Below are positions 17,705 through 25,378 of a stretch of 64,000 bases of DNA, in pieces. The notes beneath the pieces were generated by a model. The model was not told the DNA's origin. It ran no database searches and saw nothing but the letters and a program-made list of their open reading frames with translations. The DNA lies in assembly GCF_024159265.1 (NCBI RefSeq), contig NZ_JAMYWY010000001.1:496001-560000 (forward strand), given 5' to 3'. Every line of letters begins with the position of its first letter. The first letter of the stretch is position 1. The position numbers and the translations under genes were made by a program. This stretch comes from Paenibacillus sp. 1781tsa1. Lineage in GTDB: Bacteria > Bacillota > Bacilli > Paenibacillales > Paenibacillaceae.

Positions 17705-19459
17705 TTATGTGAGACTAGTACTTAGTACGGCATATCCATACGCAGGTAATTCAATGGCAAGCACGCCATCATCCTTGGCGGTACGATGGTTTCCACCGAA
17801 TAGCTCGGTCCAATCCCCGTCTCCTGACTCCAGTTCGACAATAGCCGTCTCTTCGGACCGATTGAACAGAATCAGAATACGTTCCTCCTCATTTTGCCGC
17901 TCGAATACCAATTGGCTGCCATCGGGACGAGCCTGCAGGAAACGAACGGTGCCTTCTGCACGGAGGGCAGGATGAGCATGACGCAGGGAGATCAGTTTCT
18001 GATAAAAGTCGAACAGCTCACGGTCCTGCTTCGCTTCATCCCATTCCATGCATTTACGGCAGCCCGGATCATGCTCGCCGTCCATTCCAATCTCGTCTCC
18101 GTAGTAGATGCACGGCGCGCCCATGTAACTGAACTGGAATAACGCAGCCAGCTTCATCTTGCGCTGGTCGCCTTCACACAGCGTGAGAAGCCGCGGGGTA
18201 TCGTGGCTGTCCAGCAAGTTGAATGCTACTTCGCTGGCCTGAAGCGGGTAACGGGATAATTGCCGACCGATGGAGTTCGCGAACTGTTCGGCGTGCATTG
18301 TGTTTTTCACAAAGAAAGCATTCACGGCATCGGTAAACGGATAGTTCATGGACGCATCGAACTGGTCGCCTTGAAGCCAAGAGGAGGACTCGTTCCATAC
18401 TTCGCCCAGAATATAGGCATCCGGATTAGCGGCTTTGACTACACGGCGGAAATCACGCCAGAAGGCATCATCCACTTCGTCGGCAACATCCAGCCGCCAT
18501 CCGTCCGCACCCACTTCCTTGATCCAGTACTCGGCAACCTCCAGCAGATATGCCTTAACCTCGGGATTCTCCGTATTCAACTTAGGCATGTGTGCTTCGA
18601 ATCCGAAGGTCTCATACGTAGGAATGCCGTCTTTCACGTCCAGCGGGAATTCATGTACATGGAACCAGTCCTTGTATTTGGATTGTTCTCCGTTCTTCTG
18701 AACATCCACAAACGGCGCAAACGTCTTCCCGGAATGGTTGAACACAGCATCCAGCAATACGCGAATTCCACGTGCATGGCACAGCTCGACCAGTCTCTTC
18801 ACGGTATCTGCGTCACCAAAATGCCGATCTACCCGCAGGTAGTCTTCGGTATCGTATTTGTGGTTGGTGGTGGCTTCGAAGATGGGGGTGAAGTAGATCG
18901 CATTAATGCCAAGATCGCTGATATAATCCAGATGGTCGATCACGCCCTGAAGGTCACCGCCAAAGAAATTGAAAGGGGTTGGCTCGCCACCCCACGGTTC
19001 CACCTTTTCCGGACTAATATCCGGGTTGCCGTTCGCGAATCGTTCAGGGAAAATCTGATAGAACACGGCATCCTTAACCCATGCAGGGGGTGTGAATACA
19101 GCTCCTGCATGAATATATGGGAACTGGAACATACGACCCGGATCATCTGGTTCCTCTTCTTGGAAGTCCGTCTCGGTCATCCAGATCTGTTCGTCTCCGT
19201 TTTTGAGCAGAAAAGAGTACTTCAGTCGGTGGTAGGGAGGTTTCACCTCGCCCTCGTAGTAATCGAACATGGAGTCAGAGGTGAACTTCGTTAAGGGAAC
19301 CAGCGCTTTGGTTGCATCCCACGCATATTTATCTCCGGTCAGGGCATGTACCTCGGTCAGATCATTCTTTTTGGCGCGCAGACGCAGATGGATTGTATCT
19401 TGGTCATAGGCATAGGCCCAATTGCGTTTCGGTTGATGATAGATGGCTTCCAACAGCAT
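17705..19459 (-). CDS. Neopullulanase / cyclomaltodextrinase-type alpha-glycosidase (GH13_20)
   Basis: The 584-residue protein starts at ATG behind GGGAGGAAT. An N-terminal CBM34-like beta domain (about 1-120) precedes the GH13 barrel. The four GH13 regions are visible: DAVFNHSG, GWRLDVADEV (nucleophile Asp near 320), GEVWNE (acid/base Glu near 350) and LLDSHDTPR (Asp near 417). No signal peptide is present, so it is intracellular. It probably hydrolyses imported cyclodextrins, pullulan fragments or maltodextrins. This domain order defines the maltogenic amylase/neopullulanase group, but the precise product cannot be read. No maltodextrin transporter is adjacent. Confidence 0.9.
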   Translation of the reverse strand: MLLEAIYHQPKRNWAYAYDQDTIHLRLRAKKNDLTEVHALTGDKYAWDATKALVPLTKFTSDSMFDYYEGEVKPPYHRLKYSFLLKNGDEQIWMTETDFQEEEPDDPGRMFQFPYIHAGAVFTPPAWVKDAVFYQIFPERFANGNPDISPEKVEPWGGEPTPFNFFGGDLQGVIDHLDYISDLGINAIYFTPIFEATTNHKYDTEDYLRVDRHFGDADTVKRLVELCHARGIRVLLDAVFNHSGKTFAPFVDVQKNGEQSKYKDWFHVHEFPLDVKDGIPTYETFGFEAHMPKLNTENPEVKAYLLEVAEYWIKEVGADGWRLDVADEVDDAFWRDFRRVVKAANPDAYILGEVWNESSSWLQGDQFDASMNYPFTDAVNAFFVKNTMHAEQFANSIGRQLSRYPLQASEVAFNLLDSHDTPRLLTLCEGDQRKMKLAALFQFSYMGAPCIYYGDEIGMDGEHDPGCRKCMEWDEAKQDRELFDFYQKLISLRHAHPALRAEGTVRFLQARPDGSQLVFERQNEEERILILFNRSEETAIVELESGDGDWTELFGGNHRTAKDDGVLAIELPAYGYAVLSTSLT

Positions 19460-19687
19460 AATGAAATTCCTCCCGTCAGGTGTAGGTATAATATGTACTT
19501 GGTAGACTTGATTGATATAACATTCCCCACGTGAATGGATAAGCTATAATTAGAATGTGTGGTAACGTAAAGGAATTCAACATGGTTTCAACAAGATATG
19601 AATCCATGTATTATAGACAGCTTTTATTATGATGATGCTCAGATATATCATTAACCCAATGGGGGCAGAAAGGAAACGAATATTCGA

Positions 19688-20371
19688 ATGAAAACCAAAC
19701 TGTTATATATTGAAGATGATACGGAAATTGCGACTTGGGTCAGAGCCGATCTGGAGGAGCGCGGTTATGAGGTGGTATGGCTCGGTAGTGGTGAAGGTGC
19801 AGCGGAGGCTGCTGTTGGTTGCTCACTCATTATTCTGGATGTCATGCTGCCCGGGCTGGATGGATTTACGGTGGGCCAGCGACTGAAAAAAGAACATCCC
19901 GCCGTGCCCATTGTCATGCTCTCGGCCAGAACGTCCATTGACGACAAGTTGCATGGTCTCGATTTTGCCGATGACTATGTGACGAAACCATTTCACCCCG
20001 ATGAACTGGCTGCCCGGATTGAGGTCCAACTGCGTAAGGCGGGAACTGCGGTCTCATCGGATACAGCTCTGAAGCTGGATCACCTCTCCATCTATGAGAA
20101 AGATAACCGCATCGTCAATGAGGAGACGGGGGATGAGATTGTTTTATCGGGAAAACAGTTCCACATCTTCGCCTACCTGCTGCGACATATGGGCATGATT
20201 CGAACCAAAGAGCAGATCTATGAAGCCGTCTGGAACGAGCCCTATCTGGATGGAGACAAGACTTTGATGGTACATATTCGACATCTACGCGAGAAGCTGG
20301 AACTTGATCCGGCCAATCCGGTCGTTATTCAGACAGTCCGCGGTGTGGGATATCGCGTGAAGAAGCCATGA
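19688..20371 (+). CDS. OmpR-family response regulator
   Basis: The 227-residue regulator has an N-terminal receiver with the acidic pair IEDD, the phospho-acceptor Asp51 in LIILDVMLPGLDG and the conserved Lys in YVTKPF. A C-terminal winged helix shows LSGKQFHIFAYLLRHMG and ends in VIQTVRGVGYRVKKP. It overlaps the kinase start by 4 nt. Given the immunity-type ABC transporter genes downstream, it probably switches on that transporter when its partner kinase senses a peptide antibiotic. Confidence 0.93.
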   Translation: MKTKLLYIEDDTEIATWVRADLEERGYEVVWLGSGEGAAEAAVGCSLIILDVMLPGLDGFTVGQRLKKEHPAVPIVMLSARTSIDDKLHGLDFADDYVTKPFHPDELAARIEVQLRKAGTAVSSDTALKLDHLSIYEKDNRIVNEETGDEIVLSGKQFHIFAYLLRHMGMIRTKEQIYEAVWNEPYLDGDKTLMVHIRHLREKLELDPANPVVIQTVRGVGYRVKKP

Positions 20372-21933
20372 TCCGGCGTTTCCGAGAACGGAAGACCATG
20401 AAGGTAGAACGGAAGGAAGAACGAAGCGCGGATCAAAAGCAGTCTGGGCGGCGCAAGCTACGCTTTGGGCGGTCGTTGATGTCCAGATATATCATCCTGA
20501 TTCTGGCGGCCGTGTTATTTGTGCCCGTCGTTCTTCCGATTATATCCATCCTATATGTTGTCGTAGTGAATAACACAAATACGAATCAAGCGGCACCCTA
20601 TGGTGACGTTACTCGGATCAGTAACCTCTGGTCGCGGGAAGCAGAGAATCTGGATGGTGCTTCAGATGAGGAGATTAAGGCCCGTTTGGAGCAATTACAT
20701 GGCTCGTATCCCAAGTCTTCCATGTATCGTGTGAATGCGAGCGGTGAGACCCTCTTCATTATCGGTAGTGAGGATGTAACGATTCAGAAATCCACATCCC
20801 CGGATGGCAGGACAGACACGACATTGAGATGGTCGCTGGATACCGGGCAAAAGGCAGAGACCCGAATTCCAGCCTTATGGAATGTGAATAACACGATACA
20901 ATTCATGAAAGAAGCTTCTTTTCGCGATCCGTTGACCGTAGTTGCATATATTGGCGGGGCTGAACAGGACAGAGGACAGGGCTTCATGATCATTGAAGTG
21001 CCGCGATCACTTCTGCAAATGACACAGAGTAACTGGCCGATGGAGCTCCTGTATCTCGGCGTTGTCATGATGATCATCTTCATGATTTTCATCATCATGT
21101 CGGTTCTCTTCTTCGCACGCATTCGCAAAAGGCTTATACGATTGCAGACGGCAATGATGACCACGGGCAAGGAAGGCATCCCGCTTCCGGTTGATATCCG
21201 CCGATCAGACGAGATTGGTCAACTGGAGGAATCATTTAACCAGATGGTACATCAACTGTCCGACAGCCGCGAGCGTGAACGTGAGGAAGAACAATTGCGC
21301 AAACGTCTGATTGCGGGGCTTTCCCACGATCTGCGCACCCCGCTAACGGTGATTCGTGGACATATGCATGCTTTGCACAAGGAAGCGCTGAGCGAGCAAG
21401 GTGACCGTTCATTACATCGCATGGAAGCGAAGATGGAGGACCTCGGCGGGCTCATTGACAACATGTTGTCTTACAATTTGCTCACGAGCGGTAAATATAC
21501 GTTGAAGCTGGAAGAGAAAGATATGCTGCGCATTGTCAGGGAAACGGCGGCGGCTTGGTACCCGGTCTGGGAGAAAGAGCAATTCGAAATTGATATTGAC
21601 CTGCCAGAGGAACCGCTAATCTGGCATATGGATGAACAAGGCATGCGCCGTATTCTCGATAATCTGTTCCAGAACGTAATTCGTCATGCTGCCAGCGGGA
21701 AATATATTGGCATATCAACCCAGGAGATTCAGGGTGAGACGGCCATCGTTATTCAGGATCGGGGTCCGGGAATGCAACAGGATTCCGACACCAAAGGCAC
21801 AGGTCTGGGCTTATCCATTGTAGACTTGTTGATTCGTGAGATGGGTCTGCGCAAGCGGGTAGACAGTTCCGATGCGGGTGTCCGGACATCTATCTACAGT
21901 GGTAAGGGAAATAAGGAAACGATCCACCGCTGA
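20368..21933 (+). CDS. Membrane sensor histidine kinase of a peptide-antibiotic-type two-component system
   Basis: This protein of up to 521 residues starts within the response-regulator stop codon (ATGA); ATG 20398 is an alternative start ten codons later. A basic cytoplasmic head precedes TM1 (about 36-62). An extracellular sensor of about 170 residues is followed by TM2 (about 232-255) and HAMP. HisKA carries the phospho-acceptor in AGLSHDLRTPLT (His near 320). The HATPase domain shows NLFQNVIRHA, IQDRGPGM and GTGLGLSIV. The single large external sensor and the neighbouring three-gene ABC transporter resemble the NisK/CprK arrangement of lantibiotic sensing. The ligand is not determinable from sequence. 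Confidence 0.9.
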   Translation: MIRRFRERKTMKVERKEERSADQKQSGRRKLRFGRSLMSRYIILILAAVLFVPVVLPIISILYVVVVNNTNTNQAAPYGDVTRISNLWSREAENLDGASDEEIKARLEQLHGSYPKSSMYRVNASGETLFIIGSEDVTIQKSTSPDGRTDTTLRWSLDTGQKAETRIPALWNVNNTIQFMKEASFRDPLTVVAYIGGAEQDRGQGFMIIEVPRSLLQMTQSNWPMELLYLGVVMMIIFMIFIIMSVLFFARIRKRLIRLQTAMMTTGKEGIPLPVDIRRSDEIGQLEESFNQMVHQLSDSREREREEEQLRKRLIAGLSHDLRTPLTVIRGHMHALHKEALSEQGDRSLHRMEAKMEDLGGLIDNMLSYNLLTSGKYTLKLEEKDMLRIVRETAAAWYPVWEKEQFEIDIDLPEEPLIWHMDEQGMRRILDNLFQNVIRHAASGKYIGISTQEIQGETAIVIQDRGPGMQQDSDTKGTGLGLSIVDLLIREMGLRKRVDSSDAGVRTSIYSGKGNKETIHR

Positions 21934-21978
21934 AATAGCTTTTTTAAACTAAACTTAAACTGGAGACTACCTTGGCTT

Positions 21979-21994
21979 TAACCTTGGAAGGTTA
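21979..21994. promoter_or_regulatory. Candidate operator upstream of the immunity-type ABC genes
   Basis: TAACCTT and AAGGTTA form a perfect 7-bp dyad around GG, with an extra ACCTTGG copy 12 bp upstream. It lies 25 bp before the ABC ATPase start. It could bind the cognate regulator, or another dimeric regulator; no direct evidence favours either. Confidence 0.4.
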
Positions 21995-22018
21995 CGATAG
22001 TTCCGAGGTGATCATACA

Positions 22019-22933
22019 GTGAGTGAAAATATTATTCAAACGGCGAATTTATGGAAAACATATCGGGATCGTGCAGCGGTCCGTGAACTTGATCTGCATA
22101 TTAAAAAGGGAGATATCTACGGCTTCCTTGGTCCCAATGGTGCCGGCAAAACAACAACGATTCGCATGCTTCTCGGCTTGATTAAACCAACCAAAGGCGT
22201 GATCCGTGTCTTTGACAAGGATATCCGCAAGGAGCGCATGGATATTTTGCGCCGTGTAGGCTCCTTGGTTGAATACCCGTCCTATTATGGACATCTGAAC
22301 GCGGTAGAGAATCTGGAAACCTTGCGCCGCATCATCAATGTACCAAAATCAAGAATTGATGAGGTGCTGTCCATTGTAGATTTGACCAAGGATGCCAAAC
22401 GTTCAGTAAAAGGGTATTCCCTTGGGATGAAGCAACGCCTCGGTATTGCCAGTGCTTTGCTGGGTGAACCGGAATTGCTGATTCTGGACGAACCAACGAA
22501 TGGACTTGATCCGGCCGGTATCCAGGAGATTCGGGAACTGATCAAACGTATGCCTCTGGAACATGGCATTACCGTTCTGGTTTCCAGCCACTTGCTGAGT
22601 GAAGTTGAACAGATGGCAAGTCGTGTCGGCATTATCCGTGAAGGCAAGATGGTGCTTCAGGATACCATCGCGAGTCTGCATAGTCAGACGGGCAGCTCGA
22701 TCCGTTTAACAGTTTCCGAACCGGAAGAGGCCATGAAACTGGCGAGAGAGCAGGGGCAATTTGGTCAGCGACAAGGTTCGGCGTTAACGTTCCCTTATAT
22801 GGATAATCCTTCGGTTGCGCTGCTTGTGCGCCGATTGATTGAACAGGATCATGATGTGTATCGTGTAGAGGAACAGCGTCAGTCGCTGGAAGATCTGTTC
22901 ATGCGGGTCATCGGCGAGGGGGCATCCATATGA
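22019..22933 (+). CDS. ABC transporter ATPase, lantibiotic-immunity (LanF/BcrA) type
   Basis: A GTG start follows GAGGTGAT. The 304-residue ATPase has Walker A GPNGAGKTT, signature YSLGMKQRLGIASALL and Walker B LLILDEPTNGLDP. The H-loop His is in LVSSHLLSEVEQMA. A roughly 80-residue C-terminal extension is typical of DrrA/BcrA/LanF exporters. It is translationally coupled to the first permease (4-nt overlap). It likely energises removal of a membrane-active peptide by the two permeases that follow. Confidence 0.9.
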   Translation: MSENIIQTANLWKTYRDRAAVRELDLHIKKGDIYGFLGPNGAGKTTTIRMLLGLIKPTKGVIRVFDKDIRKERMDILRRVGSLVEYPSYYGHLNAVENLETLRRIINVPKSRIDEVLSIVDLTKDAKRSVKGYSLGMKQRLGIASALLGEPELLILDEPTNGLDPAGIQEIRELIKRMPLEHGITVLVSSHLLSEVEQMASRVGIIREGKMVLQDTIASLHSQTGSSIRLTVSEPEEAMKLAREQGQFGQRQGSALTFPYMDNPSVALLVRRLIEQDHDVYRVEEQRQSLEDLFMRVIGEGASI

Positions 22934-23646
22934 CCGGACGTGCATTATCGTCGGACTGGCTCAAGATTCGGGGGAAAGGAATCTGGTTTCTCGTTTTCCT
23001 GGCCCCGCTTGGATTGACAGCGATGCAGGCGCTTAATTTTGGCTTACGGTTGGACTATCTGAAAGAACAGTATGCCGGTAACCTGTGGGGTGGATTGCTG
23101 GGCAATGTGGTTGTCTTTGTGCCGTTGTCCCTGATGCTGGGAGCGACCATTCTCAGCTCCATGATTGCTAATGTCGAGCATGAACAGGGGTCGTGGAAAC
23201 AGCTTCTCGCAATGCCAATTCCAAGGCCGGCCGTATATCTGGCGAAGTTCTTGCTGGCATGTCTGCTGCTGGTGATCTCCTGCCTGCTGCTAACCGCAGG
23301 GATTATAGGTTTGGGTCTGATCCTCGGATTCCATGCCAATGAGATCCCTTGGACGCATGCAATCAAGCTGGGGCTGTTGCCCTTGGCTGGTGCGCTTCCC
23401 GTGTTGTCGTTGGAGTTATGGCTCACAATGGTCAATAAAAATCAGGCGCTTCCCGTCACTCTGGGAATTGTTCTCGCGATAACAGGTATGTTCGCGCTCA
23501 GTATCTCACCGAACTTTCCACTTGCTTGGGCACAGATGGCTTGGAATGGACCTAATCCATATCTGTATGCAGGCATGGGTGCAGGTCTGGGGCTCTTAAT
23601 CCTGTTGATGGGTATGCTGCACTTTAGCCGAAAGGATGTGGCCTGA
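22930..23646 (+). CDS. ABC-2-type permease, LanE/MutE-like
   Basis: The 238-residue membrane protein has six predicted helices. An early EHEQGSWKQLLAMPIPR segment is the conserved cytoplasmic loop of the lantibiotic-immunity and BcrB permeases. The start overlaps the ATPase stop by 4 nt. It forms a heterodimeric transmembrane part with the next gene product. Family assignment rests on size, topology and operon order. Confidence 0.8.
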   Translation: MTGRALSSDWLKIRGKGIWFLVFLAPLGLTAMQALNFGLRLDYLKEQYAGNLWGGLLGNVVVFVPLSLMLGATILSSMIANVEHEQGSWKQLLAMPIPRPAVYLAKFLLACLLLVISCLLLTAGIIGLGLILGFHANEIPWTHAIKLGLLPLAGALPVLSLELWLTMVNKNQALPVTLGIVLAITGMFALSISPNFPLAWAQMAWNGPNPYLYAGMGAGLGLLILLMGMLHFSRKDVA

Positions 23647-23647
23647 T

Positions 23648-24382
23648 ATGAGCTTCGCGACAACATATTTTCGAATTTTATCGGCTGAGCGGCTAAAGAT
23701 GGGCAAATCCCCCGTATGGCTCCTGATTCTGTTGAGTCCACTCATTGCGTTGCTCATCGGACTCTTGTCCACGCCTTCGGGGAATTGGCAGGTACTGATG
23801 GGCACGATGGTATTCTTGCACGGATTACTCCTGTTGCCGATGCTGACTGGCGTGTTTACGTCCTTTGTCTGCCGTTTTGAACATGCAGGAGGAGGGTGGA
23901 AGCAGATGCTGGTATTGCCACTCACACGTTCAGGGGTGTATGCAGGCAAGCTGACGATTGTACTCATGCTTCTGGCGGGTACACAAGTATTGTTGCTGAT
24001 GTCCATTCTGCTGGCAGGCATGATCCATGGCATTACGATGCAGATCCCATGGGGATTCCTGGTGGGCAAACTGCTGCTTGGGTTGCTGGCCTGTGTACCA
24101 CTGGCTGCCTTGCAGATGTTCGTTTCCCTGGTGTGGAGCAGCTTTGCTGCACCGCTCGCACTGAATTTTGCACTGACCGTGCCTAATATCCTCATCGTCA
24201 ACTCAGCGACATATGGACCGTATTATCCTTGGGCGCAACCGATGATTCTGATGACACCCGTAGACGGCGGAGGTTTCGGAGCCTACAACGTGCCGCTGAT
24301 GACGATACTGGCGGTCGTCAGAGGCAGTGCTGTCATTTTCATTGGAATCGGCATGATGTATTTTGCCAAAAAAGAAATTTGA
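23648..24382 (+). CDS. ABC-2-type permease, LanG/MutG-like
   Basis: ATG 23648 begins 1 nt after the preceding stop and uses AAAGGATG upstream; ATG 23636 is too close to that site. The 244 residues form six helices, with the loop FEHAGGGWKQMLVLPLTR paralleling EHEQGSWKQLLAMPIPR in the upstream permease. The two are clearly paralogous partners. It completes the kinase-regulator-ABC module. No precursor peptide or modification enzyme follows, so the module looks like stand-alone defence. Confidence 0.8.
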   Translation: MSFATTYFRILSAERLKMGKSPVWLLILLSPLIALLIGLLSTPSGNWQVLMGTMVFLHGLLLLPMLTGVFTSFVCRFEHAGGGWKQMLVLPLTRSGVYAGKLTIVLMLLAGTQVLLLMSILLAGMIHGITMQIPWGFLVGKLLLGLLACVPLAALQMFVSLVWSSFAAPLALNFALTVPNILIVNSATYGPYYPWAQPMILMTPVDGGGFGAYNVPLMTILAVVRGSAVIFIGIGMMYFAKKEI

Positions 24383-24477
24383 ATAATTAGATATACGTCT
24401 GGTTATCGTAAAATCAAGATCCTTCTTAAGCAAAACATGCAAAGCTCTATTGTATGTAGGCTTCAGGAGGATTTTTT

Positions 24478-25038
24478 CTAATGCCTAACCCACCCGTCAT
24501 GAATGGTCAGCTCTCGAATGATTTTGGCTGGGGCTCCGGCTACAAGTGTATTCTCGGGTACATCTTTGGTCACCGTGCTTCCTGCTGCCACGACTGCATT
24601 TCTGCCAATAGTCACTCCGGGCAGAATGAGCGCGCCTGTACCAATCCAGGCATTATCCTGGATAACAATTCGTTTGGCAGTCTGGCTCCCGTCATCCAGT
24701 GAATCAATCCGGTGATAAGCACTGTCGAATATGCTTGTTCGAGGACCGATCATGACGTTATTACCGATCGTCACCTCTACGTTGGCGGCAATCCCCACAC
24801 CGGCATTAATCATGACGTCATCACCAATGGTTAATCGTGCCCCTTTGACCACGGTTAGCTGGGTTCCCCAGGGTTTACCGATGATGTTAAGTCTCTTTCC
24901 CACCTGTAAGTCACCCCGTTTATTCAGATAAACCTTACCCCTGATTCTTGGCAGCAGGCCCATTGAGGGTTGGATTTTACCAAAAATGGCCAAGCCTCTT
25001 AGTTTGCCATAGGCAATTTTAACTCTGTTGGGCAGCAT
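24478..25038 (-). CDS. Left-handed beta-helix (hexapeptide) acyltransferase
   Basis: The 186-residue protein shows many hexapeptide turns (for example VEVTIGNNVMIGPRTSI and IVIQDNAWIGTGALILPG) and ends with AAGSTVTKDVPENTLVAGAP, the signature of the LacA/WcaF/NodL acetyltransferases. The candidate catalytic His is in IFDSAYHRIDS. The N-terminal 50 residues look like a sugar-acetyltransferase lead region. By family it transfers an acetyl or similar acyl group from CoA to a sugar or surface polysaccharide. It is monocistronic, converges on the preceding ABC operon, and its substrate is unknown. Confidence 0.82.
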   Translation of the reverse strand: MLPNRVKIAYGKLRGLAIFGKIQPSMGLLPRIRGKVYLNKRGDLQVGKRLNIIGKPWGTQLTVVKGARLTIGDDVMINAGVGIAANVEVTIGNNVMIGPRTSIFDSAYHRIDSLDDGSQTAKRIVIQDNAWIGTGALILPGVTIGRNAVVAAGSTVTKDVPENTLVAGAPAKIIRELTIHDGWVRH

Positions 25039-25080
25039 GATTCATCCATCCTCTCCGTCGTCAAAAACGTTTTTTTAACG

Positions 25081-25109
25081 ATTATAGCCTTTTTGATACA
25101 AAATGTATC
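25081..25109 (-). promoter_or_regulatory. Candidate promoter with palindrome for the acyltransferase gene
   Basis: On the minus strand a -10 TATAAT (25081-25086) lies 17 bp from a weak -35, GATACA. That -35 is half of the palindrome GATACA-AAA-TGTATC (25095-25109). The remaining gap to the kinase gene at 25379 shows no gene or known RNA. Confidence 0.4.
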
Positions 25110-25378
25110 GTTAATTTTATGTCGTGGCTTTCTACCTTGTATAACTTGCATGCGTTCGAAGACGCCTCCGAAGTAAAACTAAAATTCCAAGTATTACATC
25201 ACACAACATGTGAATTTAATCATAGATTGTAAGCAAAATGAGACGAGAATCTGGTAAAATAAAAAAAGCTGTTTCTAGGCAGGCTTACATGGTTATTCGA
25301 GGGTAGGCCCATTTTGGCAAGGGATAATCAATCCCTGATGTTAGATGAAGATATTGGCTGAGAAAAGAGGGGTAAGCC

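Noticed and set aside
18260-19294. 344-codon plus-strand open frame
   Set aside because: It is the antisense shadow of the GH13 gene, whose catalytic motifs are all on the minus strand.
25110-25378. c-di-GMP riboswitch upstream of the hybrid kinase
   Set aside because: Some G-rich and GGC motifs suggested one at first, but the conserved core blocks could not be found.
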